A DNA stretch of 64,000 nucleotides from Niastella sp. OAS944 (GTDB lineage Bacteria; Bacteroidota; Bacteroidia; Chitinophagales; Chitinophagaceae). Positions within the stretch are counted from its first letter, which is position 1. The number at the start of each line of letters is the position of its first letter. The DNA is taken from contig JANUBW010000003.1 of NCBI GenBank assembly GCA_024809215.1, positions 806,001 through 870,000 of the forward strand. The letters are read 5' to 3'. Both the position numbers and the translations under genes were made by a program. Below the pieces are notes generated by a model, which saw nothing but the letters and a program-made list of their open reading frames with translations, was not told the origin of the DNA and searched no databases. Below are positions 14,856-23,184 of the stretch, in pieces.

Positions 14856-15777
14856 GGATATTTGATTCTTTTACAATGTAAATAGGTCGATGTTTGTTTT
14901 GCATAAACAGCTTGCCTAAATAAATACCAATGATACCAAGTATCATCAGCTGCAAGCCACCAAAGAACACAATGATCACTATTACGGAGGTCCAACCCGA
15001 AATAGTGTACCCAAAATAATAACTGTAAATAGCGTAAGGAATGTATAGTGTTGAGAAGGCTGCACACAAAAAGCCAATATAAATGGCTGCATACAGCGGT
15101 CTGATACTAAAAGAAGTAATGCCCTGTAAGGCAAACTTTATCATCTTTTTGGAGGTATATTTCGTTACCCCCGATTTGCGCTGGTCTGGATGGTATTCAA
15201 TAGCCACCTGTTTAAAACCTGCCCATTTTACAAGTCCTCTAAAGAAGGGTTCAAACTCCTGCAGGTTTTTAAGCACATCAACCACATTTCTATTCATTAA
15301 CCTGAAATCGGCCGCGCCTTTTTCAATTTTAATATCGCTCAACCGGTTAATGATGCGGTAAAAAAGGTTGGATGTTATTCTTTTTGTGAAAGGCAGTTTT
15401 TTATCTTCTTTGCGAACTGTATAAACCATATCGTACCCTTCTTCCCATTTCTCCAATAGCTGGGGTATTAACTGGGGTGGGTGTTGCATATCGCCGTCCA
15501 GCGTTATCACACAATCTCCATCGGCTTTATCAAGCCCGGCTTTAATGGCAGCCTGATGGCCAAAGTTGCGTGAAAATGAAACATACCTGATATGCTCATC
15601 CTGAATGGCCAGCTTCTTTATTTCGTGTAATGTTAAATCACTGCTGCCATCATCCACAAAAATCAGGTTATAACGATAATCCAGGTCTGCAAAAACGCGC
15701 TTAATGGCTTTTGCCATCACCGAAACATTCTCCTTTTCGTTATGCACCGGAACAATTATGGATACCAGTTTAGTCAT
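14821..15777 (-). CDS. Polyprenyl-phosphate-type family 2 glycosyltransferase
   Basis: A 318-residue enzyme of the dolichol-phosphate-mannose synthase/ArnC/GtrB class. The nucleotide-sugar motifs VDDGSSDLT and LDGDMQHPP are clear, the SFSRNFGHQAAIKAGLDKADG block is typical, and two C-terminal membrane helices lie near residues 232-256 and 265-290. Such enzymes load a sugar on undecaprenyl phosphate for periplasmic transfer. It is upstream of, and overlaps, the deacetylase gene, echoing the ArnC/ArnD pairing, although nothing else of an arn pathway is present. Confidence 0.88.
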   Translation of the reverse strand: MTKLVSIIVPVHNEKENVSVMAKAIKRVFADLDYRYNLIFVDDGSSDLTLHEIKKLAIQDEHIRYVSFSRNFGHQAAIKAGLDKADGDCVITLDGDMQHPPQLIPQLLEKWEEGYDMVYTVRKEDKKLPFTKRITSNLFYRIINRLSDIKIEKGAADFRLMNRNVVDVLKNLQEFEPFFRGLVKWAGFKQVAIEYHPDQRKSGVTKYTSKKMIKFALQGITSFSIRPLYAAIYIGFLCAAFSTLYIPYAIYSYYFGYTISGWTSVIVIIVFFGGLQLMILGIIGIYLGKLFMQNKHRPIYIVKESNIHEPSAIHIDEF

Positions 15778-16078
15778 GCGTTAATGGGTTTTGGAGTGCA
15801 GTAATAGAGCATGAGGCATAAACGGGTAGCAAAAGAAGATGGGCTTGCAAGGCAATGCCTGGCAAGTTTTCGTTGATACAATTATATGGGGTGTTTCTCT
15901 TGGGTGTTAACATTACAATAACTACATTAAAACTAAGTATTTGCACTTTCCCCTATGCAAAAAGGCAAAAATTTATCCAAAAGGAGTAAAAAATTTATTA
16001 ATTATTGATTAGAATTATTCAATAAGTTATATTTCGTTGAATTATAATGTAGTATGATTTGGGGATAATTGTATTCCG
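15778..16078. other. Intergenic gap, 301 bp
   Basis: AT-rich sequence upstream of the glycosyltransferase/deacetylase pair and downstream of pgl. The only structure seen is an imperfect hairpin at 15844-15866 (CTTGC-A-AGGCA with TGCCT-G-GCAAG), which would lie in the 5' leader of the glycosyltransferase message. No ORF or promoter box was convincing. Confidence 0.5.
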
Positions 16079-16798
16079 TTATTTTACCTTACTGGCGGCA
16101 GCTTCATCAACAAACCAATGCAGTTCGCCGCTGCCTGGTTGAATGATCTGCGAAGGGTATTGGTCAATATTGCGTGCACCCTTTAAAACTTCGTATAAAG
16201 CGTTGGCTTTGTTAGCGCCAAAGGTGAGAAATGCCACTTTTGCGGCCCTGTTTACTATGGGGGCAGTTAAAGTTATTCGGAACATTTGCTGGGCATCGAG
16301 GTAGAAGGAGCTTACCCAGGCTTGTTTTTCGTGAATTACCGCGGTGTGGGGGAATAGTGATAACGTATGGCCATCGTCGCCCATGCCGTTAAGCACCAGG
16401 TCGAAGCTGGGGCCTTCGTTGCCAAAATAGCGATGAAGAATAGCATCATAGGCACTGGCCGAAACTTCGGGCGAAAGCTTAGTGTCCATAATATGTACCT
16501 GTTCGCGTAAAACAGGCACTTTGTTGAGCAAATGCTCAAAGGTCATTTTTGCATTATTGCGGCTGTCGTCGAAAGGAACGGCTCGCTCATCGCCCCAAAA
16601 AATATGCAGTTTGCTCCAGTCAATACGCTCCCGATAGGGCGAAGTAGCCAGCAGTTCGTACAGCTGTTTGGGCGAATTGCCACCTGTTACAACCCAGGTA
16701 AACCGATCCTGTTTTTTGAGGGTGGTTTCAATGGCTTGTGTTATCCATTCTGCGAGGGATTTGCTTACTTCTTCGGGGGTGTTGTATATATGGAGCAT
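16079..16798 (-). CDS. pgl: 6-phosphogluconolactonase
   Basis: A 239-residue DevB/SOL-type lactonase that hydrolyses 6-phosphogluconolactone. The signatures WVVTGGNSPKQLYELLA, IFWGDERAVPFDDSRNN and LNGMGDDGHTLSLFPHT are present. ATG 16798 is chosen because the 17 upstream codons translate a spacer hairpin. It is the last gene of the gnd-zwf-pgl operon, giving all three enzymes of the oxidative pentose phosphate pathway in one unit. Confidence 0.92.
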   Translation of the reverse strand: MLHIYNTPEEVSKSLAEWITQAIETTLKKQDRFTWVVTGGNSPKQLYELLATSPYRERIDWSKLHIFWGDERAVPFDDSRNNAKMTFEHLLNKVPVLREQVHIMDTKLSPEVSASAYDAILHRYFGNEGPSFDLVLNGMGDDGHTLSLFPHTAVIHEKQAWVSSFYLDAQQMFRITLTAPIVNRAAKVAFLTFGANKANALYEVLKGARNIDQYPSQIIQPGSGELHWFVDEAAASKVK

Positions 16799-16813
16799 GT
16801 TACTTTTAAATGT

Positions 16814-16852
16814 AAGGTGTGGCATTCCAACTTGTTGGGAATGCCACACCTT
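16814..16852 (-). promoter_or_regulatory. Long hairpin in the zwf-pgl spacer
   Basis: AAGGTGTGGCATTCCAAC pairs with GTTGGGAATGCCACACCTT with one bulged G and a 2-nt loop, giving an 18-bp stem in the 69-nt spacer between the zwf stop and the pgl start. On the minus strand no T run follows, so it is not a textbook terminator there; on the plus strand TTTT follows. It may act as an RNA processing or stability element, or as an attenuator of pgl. Confidence 0.6.
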
Positions 16853-16867
16853 TTACTGATTTTATAA

Positions 16868-18409
16868 TTACTTATTGTCTAAACCTCCGGCCTGTACGCC
16901 CTGGTGGGCTTTTGGTAATGTGATCCAGTTGCGGCCATCGCGGGCAATAAGTGCTTCTGCATCTTCGGGTCCCCAGCTGTCGGGTGCATAATTGGGGAAA
17001 TCAACGGGGCCTCTTGTTTCCCAGGCTTCCTGAATAGGCATAACCACTTTCCATGCTGCTTCAACCTGGTCGCTGCGCATAAACAGGGTAGCGTTGCCTT
17101 CCATTACATCGAGCAACAGGGTTTCGTATGCTTCAGGATCATCATCGCCGTAGGCATCTTTGTAATTGAATGTCATGTCAACCGGGTTCAGGCTAACCGT
17201 TTGGCCCGGGCGTTTTGCCTGAAAGCGTAAGCGGATATCCATTTCGGGTTGAATGCTTATGGTAAGTCTGTTGGGCCTCCAGGTAAGCGCCGCTTCCTGT
17301 GGAAATGCAAAATTGGGCGCCGGTTTAAACTGCACAGTGATAATGGTCGACTTTTCATGCAGGCGTTTTCCGGTGCGTACATAAAAAGGTACATCCTGCC
17401 AGCGCCAGTTGTCGATATGGAATTTTACAGCGGCAAAGGTATCGGTGGGCGATTGAGGATTTACCTTGCCTTCGTTACGATAGCCCGGTACTTTTTTGCC
17501 TTGCATCCAGCCATCTGAATACTGACCACGCACGGCATATTTGTGTACTTCTTCTTTGCTGTATTTACGAATGGCGTTCAGAACGTCTACTTTTTTATTT
17601 CTGATCTCATTGGCATCGAATGAAACCGGTGCTTCCATGGCAATCATGCACAATAGTTGCAGAATGTGGTTCTGCACCATATCGCGCAGGGCGCCGGAGC
17701 GTTCGTAATAATCATCGCGGCCTTCAAGCCCTACTGTTTCGGCAGCCGTAATTTGAATATGATCAATATAGTTCCTGTTCCAGATTGGTTCAAACAATGC
17801 ATTGGCAAAACGTAATGCCAGAATGTTTTGAACGGTTTCTTTACCCAGGTAGTGATCTATGCGATAGATCTGGGTTTCATCGAACATGGAGGTCAATAAC
17901 CCATTCAGCTCATGAGCGCTTTTAAGATCGTGGCCAAATGGCTTTTCAACCACAATGCGCGTGCATCTTGTATCCTTACAAATATTCAATGCGCCCAGCT
18001 TGCTGGCAATTTGTGGTACCAGGTGCGGGGCTACAGACATGTAAAAAATGACGTTGGGATGCTCGCCAAACTCCTGCTCTTTTTGCTTAACGATTTCGGC
18101 AATCTTCTGGTAGTCGGCCTCATTACCGGCATCCATTTGCAGATAAGAGAGGTTTTTTGAGAACGCCTGCCATTTGCCGTTTTGATCGCCCTTGCGGCGC
18201 GAGAACTGCTGAATGCCATCGAGCAGATGTTTTCTGAAACTGTCATCGGTATAGGCTGTACGGCCAATACCAACGATCTGAAATTTTTCAGGCATCCAGT
18301 TATCGATAAACAGGTTGTATAGGGCGGGTGAAAGTTTACGCTGGTTCAAATCGCCACTGCCACCAAAGATGAATAGCAAAGAGGCTGGCGGACATTTATG
18401 GTTTGTCAT
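16868..18409 (-). CDS. zwf: Glucose-6-phosphate 1-dehydrogenase
   Basis: A 513-residue NADP-type dehydrogenase catalysing the first step of the oxidative pentose phosphate pathway. The N-terminal dinucleotide motif FGGSGDLNQRKL (15-26) is present. VVEKPFGHDL follows near 153-162, and the active-site motif RIDHYLGKE at 183-191 includes the catalytic His. Length is normal. Its ATG is 21 nt after the gnd stop, consistent with an operon gnd-zwf-pgl. Confidence 0.96.
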   Translation of the reverse strand: MTNHKCPPASLLFIFGGSGDLNQRKLSPALYNLFIDNWMPEKFQIVGIGRTAYTDDSFRKHLLDGIQQFSRRKGDQNGKWQAFSKNLSYLQMDAGNEADYQKIAEIVKQKEQEFGEHPNVIFYMSVAPHLVPQIASKLGALNICKDTRCTRIVVEKPFGHDLKSAHELNGLLTSMFDETQIYRIDHYLGKETVQNILALRFANALFEPIWNRNYIDHIQITAAETVGLEGRDDYYERSGALRDMVQNHILQLLCMIAMEAPVSFDANEIRNKKVDVLNAIRKYSKEEVHKYAVRGQYSDGWMQGKKVPGYRNEGKVNPQSPTDTFAAVKFHIDNWRWQDVPFYVRTGKRLHEKSTIITVQFKPAPNFAFPQEAALTWRPNRLTISIQPEMDIRLRFQAKRPGQTVSLNPVDMTFNYKDAYGDDDPEAYETLLLDVMEGNATLFMRSDQVEAAWKVVMPIQEAWETRGPVDFPNYAPDSWGPEDAEALIARDGRNWITLPKAHQGVQAGGLDNK

Positions 18410-18430
18410 ATGCTGAATTGAAATATCGTT

Positions 18431-19849
18431 TTATTTTTTGCCCCAGGCGGTATGGAATGAACCTTCCTGGTCAACGCGTTGATAAGTGTGAGCCCCAAAA
18501 TAATCGCGCTGCGCCTGCAGCAGGTTAATGGGCAATTGCTTACTTCTGTATGTATCGAAATAGCTCAGCGCGCTCATTAACGCTCCGGCAGGTATTCCAT
18601 GTTGAATGGCCATGGCGGCTACAGCACGCAAACCGGCTGCTTTTGATTGCAATATTTGGGCTACCTGTGTATCTAATAACAAATTCGACAGCTGCGGGTT
18701 CGCATTGAATGCGTTTCCAAAAAGACCCAGCAGGGTTGAACGAATAATACAACCTCCGCGCCATACGCTTACCACTTGCGGCATAGGTATTTGCATATCG
18801 AGCTCGGTGCTGGCTTTGTGCAATTGGGCAAGGCCTTGCGCATAGCTGATGATAGTGGCAAATAACAAGGCATCGTGCACCTGTTTAATGAATTGCTCTT
18901 TGGGCGCGCTTATCAGTCCTGATATTTCAGGGTATAATGCAGAAGCCTGAACCCGCTCGCTTTTCAGGGCACTGAGGTTACGCATGGTAACAGCCATATC
19001 AATGGTAGGAATGGGAACGCCAAGGTCCATAGCGTCCTGTGATGTCCATTTACCAGTGCCTTTTGCGCCTGCTTTATCGAGGATCATATCAACGAGGCGG
19101 TTGGGCGTTTTATCGTCGGGTTGTAAAAAGATGTCGGCAGTAATTTCAATAAGAAAAGAACGCAGTTCACCTTTGTTCCAGCTATCAAAAACGGTATGCA
19201 GTTCGTCGTTGCTTAAACCGAGGCCACGATGTAACAGGTCGTAACTCTCGCTTATCAGCTGCATGATGGCGTATTCAATTCCATTGTGCACCATTTTAAC
19301 ATAGTGACCGGCTGCGCCTTTACCCAGGTGGGCTACGCAGGGAATTGAATCAACTTTTGCGGCAACGGCTTCCAGCATGGGACGTACGTGAGGATATGCT
19401 TCAGGATCGCCGCCGGGCATAATGCTTGGACCTGTACGTGCGCCCTGTTCGCCACCCGATACACCAATACCCATAAAGTGAATGCCTTTGCCTTGCAAAT
19501 AGGTAACACGTCTTAAGGTATCGGTAAAATGGCTGTTACCGCCATCGATAATGATATCGCCTTTTTGCACCAGGGGCAGCAGGCTTTCAATAACATCATC
19601 AACCGGTTTGCCGGCGGGCACCAGCATCATGATCTTTCGGGGAACAGCCAGCTGGTTGATCATATCCTGTAAAGAGCCAACGCCTTTTACAGTAGTACCT
19701 GCTGTGGCGTCTGATTCCAGCGCCGAGGTTTTCTGATTGTCTTTATCAAAACCAATTACTTTGAAGCCGTGATCGGCCATATTAAGCAGAAAGTTTCTGC
19801 CCATAACGCCGAGGCCAATCATGCCAAAATCAAATTGTTGTGCGCTCAT
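18431..19849 (-). CDS. gnd: 6-phosphogluconate dehydrogenase, decarboxylating
   Basis: A 472-residue enzyme that oxidatively decarboxylates 6-phosphogluconate to ribulose 5-phosphate. The NADP-binding GLGVMGRN (12-19), DGGNSHFTDT, the family signature GVSGGEQGARTGPSIMPGG and the catalytic KMVHNGIEY are all seen. ATG 19849 (MSAQQFDF) is preferred over one 7 codons upstream. It is the first gene of the pentose phosphate operon; its promoter must lie in 19850-19995. Confidence 0.96.
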   Translation of the reverse strand: MSAQQFDFGMIGLGVMGRNFLLNMADHGFKVIGFDKDNQKTSALESDATAGTTVKGVGSLQDMINQLAVPRKIMMLVPAGKPVDDVIESLLPLVQKGDIIIDGGNSHFTDTLRRVTYLQGKGIHFMGIGVSGGEQGARTGPSIMPGGDPEAYPHVRPMLEAVAAKVDSIPCVAHLGKGAAGHYVKMVHNGIEYAIMQLISESYDLLHRGLGLSNDELHTVFDSWNKGELRSFLIEITADIFLQPDDKTPNRLVDMILDKAGAKGTGKWTSQDAMDLGVPIPTIDMAVTMRNLSALKSERVQASALYPEISGLISAPKEQFIKQVHDALLFATIISYAQGLAQLHKASTELDMQIPMPQVVSVWRGGCIIRSTLLGLFGNAFNANPQLSNLLLDTQVAQILQSKAAGLRAVAAMAIQHGIPAGALMSALSYFDTYRSKQLPINLLQAQRDYFGAHTYQRVDQEGSFHTAWGKK

Positions 19850-19995
19850 TGCAAATAGATAAGGGTGCAAAAGTAGGTAAATTGCAAATAGGGGACTTAG
19901 GATTAGGAAATTTGAAAAATATTAAATAATTAAGGGCGCCGTCCTGCTGCGGTTTGGTTTTATCTAACGTAATCGTTTTCGTAATAATAAAGATA

Positions 19996-20038
19996 AGGCC
20001 CGGTTTGTTCAACAGATCACTATGAACAAACCGGGCCT
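19996..20038 (-). terminator. Strong hairpin terminator after the cytochrome gene
   Basis: A perfect 16-bp inverted repeat (AGGCCCGGTTTGTTCA and its complement) with an 11-nt loop, located 50 nt after the stop of the minus-strand cytochrome gene. On the minus strand it is followed by an AT-rich tract (TTATCTTTATTATT). It should insulate the pentose phosphate operon. Confidence 0.75.
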
Positions 20039-20087
20039 GAATAATTTATACCGTAAAATGTGGAATTGAATGTAACTGCTTTGTTAA

Positions 20088-20540
20088 TTAATTAGCAGGG
20101 TTTTGTGGTGCTGCCGGCGGCGGGGGGCCTTTTTTTTCTTCTTTTGGCGCCATTGCTTCGGGATGGGGGTTTCCATTATGACAGGTCATACAACCTACCG
20201 GTGGAATTTTACCCTCCTCTTTTTTGAACTTAAAGAACTTTTTGTTGATGCGTTCAGTCATGCGCATCATATCGCGCGTAACGTTCTTTTCGCCTTTTTC
20301 GTCGCTTGCAAAATCGAGCTTACGCGGATTGTCTTTTTGTGAAGCGTGGCAAAAATTACATTTAACATTCAGCGATCTGTTAAATTGATGCATCACACTG
20401 TCGAGCTGTTCATGTGTGATATTTTTGGGCAGTACTTTCAGGTTTTTGTAAGTAGGGTCAGCCGGAGCGCTGGCCGCTATACCTAAAACTACCAAAGCAA
20501 CTAAAGTGCCCACAACCGTAATTTTCTTTTTAAAAAACAT
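20088..20540 (-). CDS. Di-heme c-type cytochrome
   Basis: A 150-residue secreted protein with an N-terminal signal peptide (basic KKK then a hydrophobic core to about residue 24) and two heme c attachment sites, CNFCH at 61-65 and CMTCH at 117-121. Methionines (MHQF, MMRMTERI) upstream of the sites could be axial ligands. The pattern resembles the photosynthetic-reaction-centre-cytochrome-like family found in non-phototrophic Bacteroidota. The C terminus is Pro/Lys-rich. It is probably a periplasmic electron carrier; no redox partner is adjacent. Confidence 0.85.
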   Translation of the reverse strand: MFFKKKITVVGTLVALVVLGIAASAPADPTYKNLKVLPKNITHEQLDSVMHQFNRSLNVKCNFCHASQKDNPRKLDFASDEKGEKNVTRDMMRMTERINKKFFKFKKEEGKIPPVGCMTCHNGNPHPEAMAPKEEKKGPPPPAAPQNPAN

Positions 20541-20830
20541 AGCAGGTGTGTTTTAGCTATTGAAACGGGTTAAAAAACGATTAAACAAGATACAGGATTC
20601 AAACCATAAGACAAGCGACTTGTTGTTGTAACGGGCGCGGTACTTTGTGACTATGTTAATAACAGTTTACCTGAACGATACGTTGTTATTCCTTATGTTT
20701 TACGGTAACAGCAGCTGTTAATTACAACAATGTTGTGCATTGAATGGGTCCTGTTGTAAATACATTAGATGTTTTTATTTAGCCAACCATGTGTTAGAAT
20801 AAATTAACGTACCAGCAACCAGGATAATGA
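20541..20830. other. Intergenic gap between cytochrome and RRM genes
   Basis: AT-rich sequence of about 290 bp with short inverted patches (TGTTAATAACAG, TTACAACAATGTTG) but no ORF and no tRNA. It should hold the divergent promoter of the cytochrome gene, for which I found no convincing box. Confidence 0.4.
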
Positions 20831-20860
20831 TTGTTATTCAATATTAATAGAGTATCTTTG
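20831..20860 (+). promoter_or_regulatory. Bacteroidota-type promoter for the RRM gene
   Basis: TTG at 20831-20833, a 19-bp spacer and TATCTTTG at 20853-20860 match the -33 TTG / -7 TAnnTTTG consensus. A transcript from here would have a 5' leader of about 135 nt before the RRM gene, long enough for regulatory structure. Confidence 0.75.
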
Positions 20861-21002
20861 CATCCACATTTGAGTGATACAAGCATATGGTAAGTGAACG
20901 ATATATCTCGCTACGCATTTCTGCTAATAGTTGTTAGTCTTCTTTTACTCCCTGCTTTACCTCAGATCCATTAATAATTTTTAACCAATTTTAGTTAAGA
21001 GT

Positions 21003-21320
21003 ATGAACATTTATGTTTCAAATTTAAGTTTCAACGTTACTGATGATGATTTGGAAGGCTTTTTTGCTGAATACGGCGAAGTTTCTTCTGCACGTGTAAT
21101 CACTGATAAATTCACTGGCAAAAGCCGTGGATTCGGTTTTGTTGAAATGGCTAACGATGAAGCTGCCAGAAAAGCAATCGCTGAACTGGATGGTGGAAGA
21201 GTTGAAGGCCGGGAGATCAAAGTTGCTGAAGCTCGTCCTCGTGAAGAGCGTAGCGGTAACGGCGGTGGCGGCGAAAAACGCTCTTTCAGCCGTAACAACA
21301 GCTACAACAATCGTTATTAA
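21003..21320 (+). CDS. RRM-domain RNA-binding protein
   Basis: A 105-residue protein made of one RNA recognition motif and a Gly/Arg/Ser/Asn-rich tail. RNP2 is IYVSNL (3-8) and RNP1 is KSRGFGFVEM (40-49), with the aromatic residues that stack on RNA present. The tail (from about 80) contains GNGGGGEKRSF and NNSYNNR, which is flexible. These small RRM proteins in Bacteroidota and cyanobacteria are often cold- or stress-induced RNA chaperones; the long leader fits that. The gene has its own promoter and terminator and so is monocistronic. Confidence 0.93.
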   Translation: MNIYVSNLSFNVTDDDLEGFFAEYGEVSSARVITDKFTGKSRGFGFVEMANDEAARKAIAELDGGRVEGREIKVAEARPREERSGNGGGGEKRSFSRNNSYNNRY

Positions 21321-21344
21321 TCCCTTTGGGTTTAAAATAACTGG

Positions 21345-21376
21345 GTCCCGACGGCATGTCCGTCGGGACTTTTTTG
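21345..21376 (+). terminator. Terminator after the RRM gene
   Basis: GTCCCGACGG and CCGTCGGGAC form a perfect 10-bp GC-rich stem with a 5-nt loop, followed by TTTTTT on the plus strand. Confidence 0.93.
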
Positions 21377-21440
21377 TTTACGGCCCTCATAGTATGGCAC
21401 AGCCGGCAAAAAATACATTAATGCCGATATTTGATTAGTT

Positions 21441-22409
21441 TTGTCGCCTTTAGAAAAAGAAAAACCCACCCATACAGTGCCAGTAAATCAAAACGTATTC
21501 GATGAACAGAAGATGAAAGCTTATGCCAATGAGCTTAAATCTGAAGCATTAATAAGTTATATTAAAAGCCGCATTACTTATTCATGGGATGAAATAAGCA
21601 AACAATATTTCAACTATGTAGAAGAGGCGGTATTTGGCATGAGGCTGCTTTCTAAATTCACACTCGAAGGCCGCATACTTGAAGTTGGGTCGGGCCCCGG
21701 AATGCTTGTTGCCTGGCTGCACATGAACGGGGTAAATATTACGGGTATTGAACCCAGTGAAATTGGTTTTGAATTCAACCTGCAAATTCAGAATGCCATT
21801 TGGGATTATTATAAACTTCCGGGAAATTTGATCCTCGATCTTATTGCTGAAGATCTTGATCCCGCTGTACATGGCAAATACGATCTGCTGTATTCGGTGA
21901 ATGTTGTGGAACATCTGCTACCGAAAAATATAGAGCTTGCTTTTAACAAGTTTAAAAGTGTACTTGCCGATGGTGGTATGATGCTTCACCATTGCCCCAA
22001 TTATGTGATACCATTTGAGCCCCATTATGGTTTGCCACTGGTGCCCGGTTTTCCACAATTGATTGGTAAAATAAAAGGCGTTTCAAAAGAAGGCCTTTGG
22101 CGCTCGCTCAACTTCATAACACTACCTAAAGTAAAAAAGATAGCCTCTAATATAGGCATGGATGTAAGCTTTCAACAAAAAGGAATGAAAGATACTTTCC
22201 TGCGTTTGGAAGAAGATAAAGAGTTTGCAGAACGTCACGCAACACTTGTTAAAATATACCCCCTGTTGAAGAAAGTAGGGTTCATTAGCTTTCTGGGACT
22301 GCTACCGCCTGTAATATCTACGCCAATGTCGTTTACCTTATTGCAAAAGGGCGCTAAGGGAAGTTATAACGACAAGGGCCTTAAGATCTCTGATAAACAG
22401 AAAAAATAA
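21441..22409 (+). CDS. SAM-dependent class I methyltransferase
   Basis: A 322-residue protein with a Rossmann methyltransferase core: the SAM motif ILEVGSGPGMLVAWL (about 79-93), the acidic strand end ITGIEPSE, and the post-motif VNVVEHLLP. N- and C-terminal extensions are unrecognised; the substrate is unknown but the layout fits small-molecule or lipid methyltransferases. The frame opens at TTG 21441; GTG 21477 and ATG 21513 are alternatives, so the start is uncertain. It lies alone between the RRM terminator and a convergent gene 12 nt away. Confidence 0.8.
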   Translation: MSPLEKEKPTHTVPVNQNVFDEQKMKAYANELKSEALISYIKSRITYSWDEISKQYFNYVEEAVFGMRLLSKFTLEGRILEVGSGPGMLVAWLHMNGVNITGIEPSEIGFEFNLQIQNAIWDYYKLPGNLILDLIAEDLDPAVHGKYDLLYSVNVVEHLLPKNIELAFNKFKSVLADGGMMLHHCPNYVIPFEPHYGLPLVPGFPQLIGKIKGVSKEGLWRSLNFITLPKVKKIASNIGMDVSFQQKGMKDTFLRLEEDKEFAERHATLVKIYPLLKKVGFISFLGLLPPVISTPMSFTLLQKGAKGSYNDKGLKISDKQKK

Positions 22410-22421
22410 TTTAGATCACTA

Positions 22422-22874
22422 CTAGCAAATTGTTTGAACCGGGGTTGCCATGGAAAATGCAAGCGTGGTGCCCTCGTTGCGTTGATTGTAGATGCTGATA
22501 TTGCCGCCCAGTTGCCGGGCTGCCTGTACTACGTGCGAAAATCCATTTGATACGGTGCTGTAGAAATAAGTGCCGTTATTACGAACACGGATCTGCACCC
22601 CATCTTTGTTACAAATCGCCTCAACCCTGATACACACATTTTCAGTTCCATTAATTGCGCCGCTTAACAGGTTACCCAGCACATAGGCCAGCAAATTTTC
22701 ATCGGCTTGAAGTTGGAATGTTTGGTCGACGTCGTTAATAATAAAGCTTTTTTTACCGGTAACAAGAGGTAAAAGGCCTACCATTAGTTGATCAACGAGC
22801 CGGTGAAGAGGAACAGGTTCTGTGACTGTTTGAGTAGATGGTACGGTGTGAGTGAATTGCATCAGGCTTTTCAT
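22422..22874 (-). CDS. Stand-alone GHKL (histidine-kinase-type) ATPase-like domain
   Basis: A 150-residue protein resembling only the ATP-binding half of a sensor kinase: an N-box-like stretch (ENLLAYVLGNLLSGAI, about 79-94), a core strand VQIRVRNNGTYF, and an end-strand GTTLAFSMA. The expected DxGxG and GxGxG glycine loops are poor or missing (RNNGTYF; SHVVQAARQLGG). No phosphoacceptor His or sensor domain is present. It could be an anti-sigma-like or degenerate kinase fragment. Confidence 0.65.
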   Translation of the reverse strand: MKSLMQFTHTVPSTQTVTEPVPLHRLVDQLMVGLLPLVTGKKSFIINDVDQTFQLQADENLLAYVLGNLLSGAINGTENVCIRVEAICNKDGVQIRVRNNGTYFYSTVSNGFSHVVQAARQLGGNISIYNQRNEGTTLAFSMATPVQTIC

Positions 22875-23184
22875 ACAAACGGACTTTAATATACTTTAAA
22901 ATGCTCCACAGGGTACAATTAAATTTAAACGATGTACGGATAAAAAGTGTACGGATTTAAAATTATCAGTGCCTTAACCAGGGCGTCGTATAAAAAAGTG
23001 CGAGGCAAATTAACGAACTAAAAGTGTGAAAAAGACAGTTGAGGATATCTTCTTTTTTATTTTCTATTATTTTTTAGGAAAAATCAAGTTGTTCTTATAC
23101 ATGTTTTCATTTAATGCAGGTTTTTACCAGCTGTAAACCCATTACATGGTTGCGGGAAAGAACACTACAGGCAAAATGCCGCAA
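22875..23184. other. Intergenic gap with a TGTACGGAT direct repeat
   Basis: AT-rich region of 310 bp between the DUF72 gene and the GHKL-like gene. Two exact 9-bp direct repeats, TGTACGGAT, lie at 22933-22941 and 22948-22956, 15 bp apart start to start and about 60-80 bp upstream of the GHKL-like start, where an operator would sit. No ORF was supported. Confidence 0.5.
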
